Below, in pieces: positions 1-7,895 of a DNA stretch of 64,000 nt; within the stretch, counting starts at the first letter, position 1, and every line of letters starts with the position of its first letter. The stretch is taken from the NCBI RefSeq assembly GCF_025717675.1, contig NZ_JAJIRT010000001.1, positions 1,488,001-1,552,000 of the forward strand, written 5' to 3'. This DNA is from Paucibacter sp. DJ2R-2 (GTDB lineage: Bacteria > Pseudomonadota > Gammaproteobacteria > Burkholderiales > Burkholderiaceae_C). A model generated the notes under the pieces. It did no database searches, had not been told where the DNA came from, and was given only the letters and a program-made list of their open reading frames with translations. Made by a program: the position numbers and the translations under genes.

Positions 1-460
1 GCTCATGGGCTTCTTCCATCACATCTTCCAGCAGCGTGCCCCACCATTCCTGCTCCAGCACCACGCCGCTGAAAGCACTCAGCAGCACGGTGGCCAGCAT
101 GGCGACGATCAGCAAGGCATTGAGGGCCTGGAAGCTGGCCTGCACCTGGCCCTTGCCCTCCAGCCAGGCGCGGGCCTGCTGGGGCAGGGCGCGCAGCTTG
201 CCCGTCCAGACCGAGGCGCGCACGCGCCGCGGGCCGACGAGGGCCCAGAGCAAGCGGGCCAGCACCACGCCCAGGGCGGTATAGCCGAGGGTGATGTGAA
301 CCAGATGCCAGCGCTCGCTCTCGGCCGTCAGGTAGGCGCCGCTGAAGCTCAGGGCCAGCAACCAGTGCAGCACGCGGGTCGGCGCGTCGATGACACGGCG
401 CTGCGGAGCCGGCGTGCCAGCCGGTGTGCTCTCACTTGGGAATGCGGATGCGGTGTTCAT
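1..460 (-). CDS. Cytochrome b561-family membrane protein (N-terminal part, cut by window edge)
   Basis: The frame opens at an ATG at 460 and reads without a stop to base 1, so the C-terminus lies outside the window. The translation begins MNTASAFPSESTP and continues through RVIDAPTRVLHWLLALSFSG, the usual first helix of bacterial cytochrome b561 with a haem-ligand-type His (VLHWLLA). A further hydrophobic helix follows (LNALLIVAMLATVLLSAFSG). Members of this family sit in the inner membrane and pass electrons between quinol and periplasmic c-type cytochromes. The start overlaps the end of the upstream diheme cytochrome gene by 29 bases, so the two are probably co-translated. The partner cytochromes just upstream support an electron-transfer role. 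The substrate is unknown. Confidence 0.85.
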   Translation of the reverse strand, partial: MNTASAFPSESTPAGTPAPQRRVIDAPTRVLHWLLALSFSGAYLTAESERWHLVHITLGYTALGVVLARLLWALVGPRRVRASVWTGKLRALPQQARAWLEGKGQVQASFQALNALLIVAMLATVLLSAFSGVVLEQEWWGTLLEDVMEEAHE

Positions 461-893
461 TGAAGTCTCCTTGCTCGGCGCCGCCATGGCAGGCGGCACA
501 GTTGGCGGCGCTCTTGATGGAGGCGCGCTTCCAGGTGGCGGCGGGCACCTCGTCGTGTTCGCGGATGAACCAGGCGCTGCGGGTGATGCGGTCTTCCGGC
601 GGTGCTTCGCGGGCGCGCTTTCCGCCGCTGCCGGCATGGGCCGTCAGCCACTGGCTCAGCTGGGCCACCGTGGCCGGGTCCAGCGAGGCGTCGCTGCCGT
701 AGTGTTTGGCCAAGTTCTGACTGATGCGCTGCCAGGACGCCGCCGGCAACAGGCCCGGCGGGTAGGCAATGTGGCAGGCCGCGCATTCCTGCTGGTAGGC
801 CGGCAGCAGCGGCACGCTCAGGCGCCGGCCTTCGTCGGCCGGGCTCAGCACTGGCGCCAGGGCCAGGCAAAGAAAAAGAAAGCGGGTCTTCAT
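432..893 (-). CDS. Diheme c-type cytochrome (DHC-like)
   Basis: This is a 153-residue exported protein with an N-terminal hydrophobic leader (FLFLCLALAPVLSPA). It has two CxxCH haem-attachment motifs, CAACH at about residues 37-41 and 132-136. Size and motif spacing match the diheme cytochrome c (DHC) family that accompanies SHP-type cytochromes and a membrane cytochrome b. The gene lies 16 bases after the SHP-like gene and overlaps the cytochrome b561 start, giving the order shp-dhc-cytb on the minus strand. The likely role is electron relay in the periplasm between the membrane cytochrome and the SHP-like protein. The ligand chemistry cannot be read from the sequence. Confidence 0.88.
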   Translation of the reverse strand: MKTRFLFLCLALAPVLSPADEGRRLSVPLLPAYQQECAACHIAYPPGLLPAASWQRISQNLAKHYGSDASLDPATVAQLSQWLTAHAGSGGKRAREAPPEDRITRSAWFIREHDEVPAATWKRASIKSAANCAACHGGAEQGDFNEHRIRIPK

Positions 894-909
894 GGGTGGG
901 CCTCCGGGC

Positions 910-1344
910 TCAGGGCTTCAGCGTCATCAGCCAGGCCAGCACATCGGCCTTCTCGCCGGCGCTGCACTCGCGTTCCAACACGTCTTTGCAATTGCGGCGG
1001 AACCACTTCTCCACCTTGGCCGGCTCGCTGAAGCGGCGTGGGTTGAAGGCCGGGGCCAGGGCGCCGATCTCCTTGCCGGTGCCGGCATGCTTGCCCGCCT
1101 GGGTGGGCAGAGCCTGGTGGCAGGAAGCGCAGCTCCACTCGCCGCCATGGCGCTGGGTGAAAAAGGCCTGGCCGCGGCGGGCATCGGCCGGCGCGCGGGC
1201 GGCGGCCACATAGCCGTCCAGCAATTCGGCCGGTGTGGCGGCCCGGGTGGGCACAGGCAGGCTCAGCGCCAAGGCCAGTGCCGGCAGGCTGAAAAATGCG
1301 GCGGGCCAGAGGCGGCTTGCTTGGGGATTCGGAGCGTGGGACAT
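910..1344 (-). CDS. SHP-like monoheme cytochrome c (DUF1924 family)
   Basis: The protein is 144 residues, with a signal peptide (about residues 11-35) and one CASCH haem site at about 72-76. A Cys pair follows in RRNCKDVLERECSAGEK. The pattern is that of DUF1924 / Sphaeroides haem protein, a family known to bind small ligands such as oxygen or nitric oxide at an unusually ligated haem. I chose the start at 1344 because AGGA lies about 8 bases upstream. An in-frame ATG at 1371 would add nine residues without a ribosome site. It heads the cytochrome operon and is divergent from the P-type ATPase gene, with about 130 bases between starts for both promoters. Confidence 0.85.
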   Translation of the reverse strand: MSHAPNPQASRLWPAAFFSLPALALALSLPVPTRAATPAELLDGYVAAARAPADARRGQAFFTQRHGGEWSCASCHQALPTQAGKHAGTGKEIGALAPAFNPRRFSEPAKVEKWFRRNCKDVLERECSAGEKADVLAWLMTLKP

Positions 1345-1472
1345 GGTGCATTCCTCGTTCAATGCATCCATGCTGCTCGCCCAGGCTTAGCGCTTTCTTA
1401 AGCGGCGCGGTAAAGCCGAGCGCGGCGCTCTCCTACATGCCTGTGTCACGGCTCTGGCCATACTCTGTAACC

Positions 1473-4025
1473 ATGAATGCACCCCAAGCAGCCGCAACGG
1501 ACGACCTGGAAAAAACCGACAGCCAGGACGCCGGTCTGAGCCCGGCCGAGGCTGCCCGCCTGCTGGCGCAAGATGGGCCCAATGAGCTGAGCCCGCCCAA
1601 GCACCGCACGGTCTGGCACATCCTGGCCGAGCTGATCCGCGAGCCCATGCTGCAGCTCTTGCTGGCGGCCGGCGCCATCTACCTGCTGCTGGGCAACCGC
1701 GGCGAGGCGCTGATGCTGCTGGCTTTTGTGTTGCTGACGGTGATCATCAGCGTCAGCCAGGAGCAACGCACGGCCAAGGTGCTGGAAGCCCTGCGCGACC
1801 TGACCAGCCCGCGCGCCCTGGTGCGGCGAGGCGGGCAGACCCTGCGCATCGCCGGCCGCGAGGTGGTCTGCGGTGACCTGCTGCTGCTGGAAGAAGGCGA
1901 TCGGGTGGCGGCCGATGGGCAGCTGTTGAGCAGCCATGACCTGCAGACCGACGAGTCCCTGCTCAGCGGCGAATCGGCGGCGGTGGAGAAGCGGCTGGGC
2001 GGCACGGCCGAGCAGGCACGTGTGGTCGGCGGCTCCCTGGTCGTCAGCGGCCAGGGCTGGGCACGCGTGACGGCCACCGGCCCGCGCAGCGAGATCGGCC
2101 GCATCGGCAGCTCGCTGGCGGAGATCGAGATCCCGCCCACGCCGCTGAACCAGCAGACGCGCCGCCTGGTGCGCCTGTTCTCCATCCTGGGCCTCAGTTT
2201 GAGCGTGCTGGTGCTCTTGCTCTTCGGCCTCTTGCGCGGCGACTGGCTGGGCGGTGTGCTGGCCGGCATCACCCTGGCCATGTCCATGCTGCCGCAGGAG
2301 TTCCTGCTGATCCTGACCGTCTTCATGGCTATGGGCGCCTGGCGCTTGTCCAAGCAGCGCGTGCTGGCGCGGCGCGCCGCCACCATCGAGACCCTGGGCG
2401 CGGCCACCGTGCTGTGCAGCGACAAGACCGGCACCCTGACCGTCAACGAGATGGCCGTGGCCGAGCTGGCCCACCTGGGCGAGAGCCCGGCCCGCTGGGT
2501 CAGCGCGGAGGGCCAGCCGGTGCCCGAGGCCTTGCTGGACCTGCTCGAAGTAGCCCTGCTGGCCAGCGAAATCGCGCCCGTCGATGCCATGGAACGCGCC
2601 CTGCATGGCCTGGCCGAAGTACAGCTGCCCGCCGGGCGCCACCATGCCGGCTGGAACCTGGTGCACGAGTACGGGCTCAGCCCCGAGCTGCCGGCCATGA
2701 GCCATGTCTGGCAGGGCGAAGGCATGGCCGGTTCGCGTGTGGCCGTGAAGGGCGCTGCCGAGGCAGTGGCGGCGCTGTGCGGCCTCAGCGAGGCGCAGCG
2801 CGCACAGGTGGCGGCCGAGACGCAGGCCATGGCCGAGCGCGGTCTGCGTGTGCTGGGCGTGGCGCGGGCCGACACCCCGCTGCGCGCCGCCCCTTGGCCG
2901 GCCGGGCCGCAGGACTTCGAGCTGCAGTTCCTGGGCCTGCTGGCTTTTGCCGACCCGCTGCGCCCCGAGGTGCCCGAGGCGATTGCCCAGTGCCGCGCCG
3001 CCGGCCTGCGCGTCATCATGATCACCGGTGACCACCCGGCCACGGCGCGCGCCATCGCCGCCCAGGCCGGCCTGAACACCGAGCAGGCGCCCATCACCGG
3101 CACCGAGCTGGCGCAGATGTCCGACGCCGAGCTGAGCCAGCGCCTGGCCCAAGCCAGCGTGTTCGCCCGCATCAAGCCGGAGCAGAAGCTGCGCATCGTC
3201 GAGGCCTTGAAGGCCCAGGGCGAGGTGGTGGCCATGACGGGCGACGGCGTCAATGACGCGCCGTCCCTGAAGGCCGCCCATATCGGCATCGCCATGGGCG
3301 GGCGTGGCACCGATGTGGCCCGCGAAGCGTCCAGCCTGGTGCTGTTGGACGACCAGTTCTCGGCCATCGTCGGCGCGGTGCGCCTGGGCCGGCGCATCTA
3401 CGACAACCTGCACAAGGCCATGGCCTTCGTGCTGGCCGTTCATGTGCCGATTGCCGGCCTGTCCCTGCTGCCCCTGTTGTTCGGCTGGCCGCTGCTGCTG
3501 TCGCCGGTGCACATCGCTTTTCTGGAGCTGCTGATCGACCCGGTCTGCTCCATCGTCTTCGAGGCCGAGGAAGAAGAGGCCGATGTCATGACGCGGCCGC
3601 CGCGCGACCCGGCCGCGCCGCTGTTCTCGGGCCGGCTGATCGCCTGGAGCGTGGCGCAAGGCTTGCTGATCCTGGCGGTGGTGGGCGGCTTGTACGCATT
3701 TCTCTTGCAGCGCGGCCTGGACGAGGCGGCCTTGCGCGCCACCGCTTTCGTCGCCCTGGTCAGCTGCAATATCGCCCTGATCCTGGCCAGCCGCAGCCTG
3801 GGCGGGCGCTGGCGCGAGGCCCTGCTGCGCCCCAACCGCGTGCTCTGGCAGGTGCTGGCCGCCACCGCCGCGCTGCTGGCCGCCGTGTTCTGGCTGGCGC
3901 CGCTGCGCGAGGTCTTCCGCTTCGGGGCGCTGAGCCCGCAGTTGCTGGGCTTGGGCCTGGGCTCCGGCCTGGTGATGTTGCTCCTGCTGCTGAGCTTGCG
4001 GCGCTGGAGTGCGGTGCACCCCTAG
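1473..4025 (+). CDS. P-type cation-transporting ATPase (P2-like)
   Basis: This 850-residue inner-membrane pump couples ATP hydrolysis to cation transport. Visible in order are the cation ATPase N domain (about 18-75), the actuator loop with SGES (165-168), the phosphorylation site DKTGT (317-321), an N-domain KGA motif (about 426), TGDHPAT (about 518) and GDGVND (590-595). C-terminal membrane helices include LELLIDPVCSIVFEAE. The M4 ion-site motif reads MLPQEFLLIL (about 272-281). Relatives with this C-terminus usually carry PEEFP, and Ca2+ pumps PEGLP, so an ion-site Glu and the second Pro are replaced. The ion is unknown. I chose the ATG at 1473; the open frame extends 59 codons upstream, but those would overlap the divergent gene. 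Confidence 0.9.
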   Translation: MNAPQAAATDDLEKTDSQDAGLSPAEAARLLAQDGPNELSPPKHRTVWHILAELIREPMLQLLLAAGAIYLLLGNRGEALMLLAFVLLTVIISVSQEQRTAKVLEALRDLTSPRALVRRGGQTLRIAGREVVCGDLLLLEEGDRVAADGQLLSSHDLQTDESLLSGESAAVEKRLGGTAEQARVVGGSLVVSGQGWARVTATGPRSEIGRIGSSLAEIEIPPTPLNQQTRRLVRLFSILGLSLSVLVLLLFGLLRGDWLGGVLAGITLAMSMLPQEFLLILTVFMAMGAWRLSKQRVLARRAATIETLGAATVLCSDKTGTLTVNEMAVAELAHLGESPARWVSAEGQPVPEALLDLLEVALLASEIAPVDAMERALHGLAEVQLPAGRHHAGWNLVHEYGLSPELPAMSHVWQGEGMAGSRVAVKGAAEAVAALCGLSEAQRAQVAAETQAMAERGLRVLGVARADTPLRAAPWPAGPQDFELQFLGLLAFADPLRPEVPEAIAQCRAAGLRVIMITGDHPATARAIAAQAGLNTEQAPITGTELAQMSDAELSQRLAQASVFARIKPEQKLRIVEALKAQGEVVAMTGDGVNDAPSLKAAHIGIAMGGRGTDVAREASSLVLLDDQFSAIVGAVRLGRRIYDNLHKAMAFVLAVHVPIAGLSLLPLLFGWPLLLSPVHIAFLELLIDPVCSIVFEAEEEEADVMTRPPRDPAAPLFSGRLIAWSVAQGLLILAVVGGLYAFLLQRGLDEAALRATAFVALVSCNIALILASRSLGGRWREALLRPNRVLWQVLAATAALLAAVFWLAPLREVFRFGALSPQLLGLGLGSGLVMLLLLLSLRRWSAVHP

Positions 4026-4128
4026 TTTGTCGGGCCTGCCATGGCCGGTGTGGGCGAAGGAATGCGTAAGGACTGGGTGAGGGCGGGCAGGGCCTGCGGG
4101 CTGTATGCCGGCCTTCGTTTTTCTCAAG

Positions 4129-4152
4129 CAAATCCCCTTACAAATCCCCTTA
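4129..4152 (+). repeat. Tandem 12-bp repeat upstream of the PEP-CTERM gene
   Basis: Two perfect copies of CAAATCCCCTTA lie back to back, 14 bases before the start codon of the PEP-CTERM gene and just upstream of its AGGAG ribosome site. They may be a regulator site or a simple slippage product; nothing else supports a function. Confidence 0.6.
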
Positions 4153-4166
4153 CCCAGGAGTTCGCC

Positions 4167-4874
4167 ATGAACCGTCTTGCCTACTTTTTCTCTCGCTCCT
4201 TGCTCAGCGGGGCTGCCGCCGCCGCCTTGACCTTGCCGGGGGCCGCCGCCATTGCCGCCCCGGTCTCACCCACCTCCTACGACATGCCCAATGGCTACGG
4301 CATCGCCAGCGGTGGCAGCTACAACTACTGGGACCGCAGCTACACGGGCAGCGGCGATACCGAGCTCGACTTCGCGCCCCTGAGCGGCGGCCTGGGCGAC
4401 TTGACCGACGGCGTCTTCGCCACCGAGCGCTGGGACCAGGTCGAGAACCTCGCCGGCACCGGCCCCTATGTCGGCTGGGCCTTGATGGACCCGGTCATCA
4501 CCTTCCACTTTGGCGAAACCCTGGTCTTCAGCCAGCTGACCATCTGGCATGACGATGCCAATGGCTATGGCAATGTGGCCACGCCTCAGGGCTTCATCGT
4601 CACGGTGGGTGGCCTGTCGCAGACCTTTGCCGTCATCGACCCGCCGGGCGACGCACCGTTCGCCTCGGTGCTGAACCTGGGCCCCGGCTTTGTGGGTGAC
4701 AGCCTGCAGCTGCAAGTGCTGCGCTATGACTCCGCCACCATGCTCAGCGAGGTGGCCTTCGAGGCCCAGCCGGTGCCTGAGCCGGCCAGCGCTGCCCTGC
4801 TGGGCCTGGGTTTGGCGGCCGTGCTGGGCTGGTCGCGCTCGCGTCGTCGTTCAGAGGACGCATTGACGGGCTGA
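4167..4874 (+). CDS. PEP-CTERM sorting-signal protein
   Basis: The protein is 235 residues. It has a signal peptide (about 1-30, ending AAAIAAPVS), a Gly/Asp/Tyr-rich beta-type extracellular region, and a C-terminal tripartite sorting signal: VPEP, a hydrophobic helix (ASAALLGLGLAAVLGW) and an Arg cluster (SRSRRRS). PEP-CTERM proteins are processed by exosortase and usually end up in extracellular matrix or on the surface. No exosortase gene is in this window, so it must be elsewhere. The start at 4167 follows CAGGAGTTCGCC, a good ribosome site; the open frame upstream (from 4041) is not supported. Only one Cys-free domain is seen and I recognise no enzymatic motif. Confidence 0.88.
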   Translation: MNRLAYFFSRSLLSGAAAAALTLPGAAAIAAPVSPTSYDMPNGYGIASGGSYNYWDRSYTGSGDTELDFAPLSGGLGDLTDGVFATERWDQVENLAGTGPYVGWALMDPVITFHFGETLVFSQLTIWHDDANGYGNVATPQGFIVTVGGLSQTFAVIDPPGDAPFASVLNLGPGFVGDSLQLQVLRYDSATMLSEVAFEAQPVPEPASAALLGLGLAAVLGWSRSRRRSEDALTG

Positions 4875-4939
4875 AGCTGAGCGGCCGTGATAGCCTTCCA
4901 CCGTGGTGTCAAGTCAAACCATAGTGGAAGGCAAGCTCC

Positions 4940-5728
4940 ATGAGGATGCTGAAACGCTCGGGCGAGGGTGGCTGCAGCAGCTGGGCTCGATGGGGCCTTT
5001 GCGCGGTGTTCATGCCATTGACGATGGTCACGGGCTCCGCCCAGGCCGCCGACGTGCGCATGGCCTTTGGCGAGAAGATCCCGCCCTTTTGCTTCCCCAA
5101 GACCGACAGCGGCATCGAGCTGGAGGTCATCCGCGGTGCTCTGGCCTACAAAGGGCACCAGCTCAAGCCGCAGTACTTTCCCTTCGCCCGCATCCCGGTG
5201 TCCTTCCGCGACGGCACGGTCGATGCGGTCATGACCGACCTCGGCCAGGACCTGAGCCCCGCCGGCGGCCACTACGCCGACCCAGCCGTGCTCTACGACA
5301 ACGTCTTCATCACCCTGAGCCGGCGCCAGCTCAAGATCAGCACGCCTTCGGATCTGAAGGGGCTGAGCGTGGTGTCCTTTGCCGGTGCGATCAAGCGTTA
5401 TCCCGAGTGGCTGGAGCCGGTGCGCCGCGCCGGGCTCTACACCGAGATCAACGACCAATCGGTGCAGGTCAAGACCTTGATGCTGGGCCGTTACGACGTG
5501 GTGCTCAGCGACCGCAACATCTTCAAGTACTTTGCCCTGCAGCTCAAAAGCGAAGGCTTCACCGAGCTGCAGCCCGCGGACGAAACCGCCTTCGTCAAGC
5601 TCAACCCGCAGGACTACCGCCCCGTCTTCCGCGACCCGCGCATCCGCGATGACTTCAACCAGGGCCTCAAGCAGCTGAAGGAATCGGGGCGCTTTCAGGC
5701 GATTTACGACAAGTACCTGAAGGACTGA
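4940..5728 (+). CDS. Periplasmic solute-binding protein (SBP_bac_3-like)
   Basis: This 262-residue protein has a signal peptide ending near GSAQAADV (about residues 20-37) and then a family-3 type substrate-binding fold. Recognisable stretches are PPFCFPKTDSGIELEVIRGA, YFPFARIPVSFRDGTVDAVM and KYLKD at the C-terminus. Such proteins bind amino acids or similar small polar solutes in the periplasm. No ABC permease or ATPase is adjacent, so it is an orphan that may serve a distant transporter or a sensor. The start at 4940 follows GGAAGGCAAG. Its 3' end overlaps the convergent MBL gene by 62 bases. Confidence 0.82.
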   Translation: MRMLKRSGEGGCSSWARWGLCAVFMPLTMVTGSAQAADVRMAFGEKIPPFCFPKTDSGIELEVIRGALAYKGHQLKPQYFPFARIPVSFRDGTVDAVMTDLGQDLSPAGGHYADPAVLYDNVFITLSRRQLKISTPSDLKGLSVVSFAGAIKRYPEWLEPVRRAGLYTEINDQSVQVKTLMLGRYDVVLSDRNIFKYFALQLKSEGFTELQPADETAFVKLNPQDYRPVFRDPRIRDDFNQGLKQLKESGRFQAIYDKYLKD

Positions 5729-6557
5729 GTCGCTCGTCGTTTGCGCTTGCGCCGGCTGGGAAGCTCAGCGTGTCGCCATCCTCGGGCACCCAGACCCGAG
5801 CCTGCAGCCCGCGCGCCAGCGCTAATTCGCGCACCCGTGCTCGCGTGCCCGGGCAATGGTCCAGCGCCTCCAGATGGTTGGCCACGATCTGCGTCTGTGG
5901 GCACAGAGCGGCGGCCTCGATCAGCTCTTCGGGCGTCAGCAGGATCTCGGCGCCCAGGTCGAAGCGGGCGCCGCCGGCCGGCAGCACGGCCACATCGGGG
6001 CGCAGGGTGCTCAGGCAATCGCGCAGCGGCTCGCACATCACCGTGTCGCCGGCCAGGTAAACGCTGGGTTCGCCGGCCACCTCGATCAGATAGCCGTGGC
6101 CATGCTCCATCAGCAGGCCGGCGATGCCGCGGCCATGCACGCAGGGAATCGGCGTGATGAAGGCGCCGCTGAGTTGGGCGGGCAGCAGAGGCTGGCGGCC
6201 CGGGCCTTGCAGGGCCTGCACCTGCAGGCCGCGCTGGCGCAGGTAGTCGGCATCGCGCGGCATGGCCAGCACGGGCACGGCAGCTTCGCGCAGCCAGCGC
6301 TTGCCGGCGCGGTCCAAATGGTCGAAGTGGCCACGCTGGCAATGCGTGATCAGGCCGTGGCTGACGCGGCCTAGCAGGGCCTCGCTGCCGGGCGGCAGTG
6401 GCACCAGCGGATTGCGGCGGCGCTGGCCGCCGAAGTAGCGCAGGGCGGGCAGGGCGCCGGCCTCGGCCAGCATGGGGTCGACCAGGAGCACGATGTCCTG
6501 ACCCTGGATGTGGAACTCGAGCACGACCGTGGCATTGCGGAGCTGGGTGATCTTCAT
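5667..6557 (-). CDS. MBL-fold metallohydrolase
   Basis: This 296-residue protein is of the UlaG-like / beta-lactamase-superfamily type and is probably cytoplasmic, as there is no signal peptide. The metal motif reads THCQRGHFDHLD (His72, His77, Asp79, His80), so the usual HxHxDH is expanded by three residues before the second His. Later ligands appear as LAGDT and NHLEALDH. The substrate is unknown. It is divergent from an AraC-type regulator with only 88 bases between starts, an arrangement that usually means the regulator controls this gene. The 3' end overlaps the convergent solute-binding gene. Confidence 0.82.
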   Translation of the reverse strand: MKITQLRNATVVLEFHIQGQDIVLLVDPMLAEAGALPALRYFGGQRRRNPLVPLPPGSEALLGRVSHGLITHCQRGHFDHLDRAGKRWLREAAVPVLAMPRDADYLRQRGLQVQALQGPGRQPLLPAQLSGAFITPIPCVHGRGIAGLLMEHGHGYLIEVAGEPSVYLAGDTVMCEPLRDCLSTLRPDVAVLPAGGARFDLGAEILLTPEELIEAAALCPQTQIVANHLEALDHCPGTRARVRELALARGLQARVWVPEDGDTLSFPAGASANDERLSPSGTCRKSPESAPIPSAA

Positions 6558-6645
6558 GGTGGACCGGTGTGAGAGGGGATGGCGCCATTGTTGAAATTTC
6601 AGGCTTCTCGCAAAATGGCTGAATCGGAAATTAAATTATCCATTC
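6558..6645. promoter_or_regulatory. Divergent promoter region between MBL gene and AraC regulator
   Basis: This 88-base gap is markedly AT-rich compared with its surroundings. It contains a short palindrome GAAATTTC and a related GGAAATTAAATT tract. Both genes must be transcribed from here, so regulator binding sites are expected, but I cannot assign -10/-35 boxes with confidence. Confidence 0.4.
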
Positions 6646-7653
6646 ATGCCATCTTCAATTCGCCGCACGGCCGCGGGCCCGCCCTTCACCCTGGGCCTGC
6701 TGCTGTTCGAGGGATGCATGCCGGCCGGGCTGTTCGCCGTGGCCGATCTGCTGCGCGCGGCCAATCTGCGCGCCGGCCGCGAGTTGATGCGCTGGCGCTG
6801 GCTGACGGTGGATGGCCGGCCGGTGAACGGAAGCCAGGGCGGGCCGACGCTGACGCCCGAGGGCGCCTTGGTCGACAGCGCGGATGAACTCGATGCCCTG
6901 CTGCTGCCGGGGCTGTGGGTCAGCTCGCTGGAGGGCCTGCAGCAGACCTTACAGGCGCGCCGGCCCGAGATCGCCGCCCTGCGCGCCTTGCCCACCCGTT
7001 GCGCGCTCTGGAGCTACTGCGCTGGTGTGCCCTTGCTGGCCGCCAGCGGCCGGCTGAACGGCCGGGCGGCCACGGCCACCTGGTGGCTGGCGCCGCAGCT
7101 TCAGGCCTTGTTCCCTCAGGTGGCCTGGCAGTTCGACGAGGCCTTGGTGGACAGCGACAGCACGGTCACTGCGGCCGGGGCCAACGGCTACCTTGCCCTG
7201 ATGCTGGACCAGTTGGCGCGCCGCATGGAGAGTGAGAGCCTGCGCGAGGTGCAAGAGGTCTTGATGCTGCCTCAGCCGCGCCAGCGCCACTCGGCCTTTG
7301 CCGCGGTCAGCCTGATGGCCCTGCGCGAGCCTTGGCTGCGCGAGCTCTTGCTCTGGGCCCAGCGCACCCCGGCCATGGCGCTGACCGTGCCGGCCGCCGC
7401 CGCAGCCTTGAGCCTCTCACCGCGCACCCTGAGCCGCCATGTGCAGGCCGCCACCGGCCTGCCCGCCGCCAGCTGGCTGCGTCGCGTCAAGCTGCGCCAG
7501 GTGGCCGAGCGCCTCTCGCGCGGCCCCGAGCCGCTGAAGCGCCTGGCCGAAGACCTGGGTTTCAGCACCGAGGCGGCTCTTCACCGCATGTTCAAGCAGA
7601 CCACGGGGCTCACGCCGCAGGGCTATCGGGGGCAGTATCGGCAGGGTGCCTAG
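6646..7653 (+). CDS. AraC-family regulator with DJ-1/PfpI (GATase1-like) domain
   Basis: The protein is 335 residues. Residues about 12-190 form a DJ-1/PfpI-like domain (FTLGLLLFEGCMPAGLFAVA, then ALWSYCAGVPLLAASGRL with the nucleophile-elbow Cys). Residues about 235-330 form an AraC DNA-binding domain with two helix-turn-helices (LTVPAAAAALSLSPRTLSRH and LAEDLGFSTEAALHRMFKQT). This FtrA/GlxA-like layout is usual for regulators of amine or amino-acid catabolism; the effector is unknown. It is divergent from the MBL gene. Its TAG stop lies in the left terminal repeat of the 170-bp element that follows. A degenerate copy of its last codons is found at 8888-8941. Confidence 0.88.
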   Translation: MPSSIRRTAAGPPFTLGLLLFEGCMPAGLFAVADLLRAANLRAGRELMRWRWLTVDGRPVNGSQGGPTLTPEGALVDSADELDALLLPGLWVSSLEGLQQTLQARRPEIAALRALPTRCALWSYCAGVPLLAASGRLNGRAATATWWLAPQLQALFPQVAWQFDEALVDSDSTVTAAGANGYLALMLDQLARRMESESLREVQEVLMLPQPRQRHSAFAAVSLMALREPWLRELLLWAQRTPAMALTVPAAAAALSLSPRTLSRHVQAATGLPAASWLRRVKLRQVAERLSRGPEPLKRLAEDLGFSTEAALHRMFKQTTGLTPQGYRGQYRQGA

Positions 7654-7819
7654 GGAAGCTCTGCATAAATCAGCCCGGCCCCTGCTAGCGCGGCCTCGGG
7701 CGGTCTGCGGCCTTGCACTTCTCGCCAATAGCTACGGCTATTGGCTTCAAACTGTGCCTTGCAGCCCATCCCGATCCGCACTACATGGTCTCGCCCCGAT
7801 TTACGCAGAGCTTCCCTAG
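7650..7819. mobile_element. 170-bp MITE-like element, IS5-type ends
   Basis: The element has 22-base terminal inverted repeats with one mismatch (left CTAGGGAAGCTCTGCATAAA.., right its complement with CGTAAA). It is bounded on both sides by CTAG, which fits the YTAR target duplication of the IS5 subgroup. An internal perfect 8-bp-arm hairpin, CCAATAGC-TACG-GCTATTGG, lies at 7725-7744. There is no coding capacity for a transposase, so it would depend on a transposase elsewhere. It inserted exactly at the stop codon of the AraC gene. Confidence 0.75.
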
Positions 7820-7895
7820 AGCTTCTGCGCCAATCGGCTGTCAGCCGACCCCGACCATTCGCGGGCGGGCGGGGCCTCAGTTTCTGCCGGCGAGA

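Noticed and set aside
1446-4127. 893-codon open frame antisense to the P-type ATPase gene
   Set aside because: Its Gln/His/Gly/Ala-rich composition is what the antisense strand of a high-GC gene yields, and the ATPase on the other strand has clear motifs throughout.
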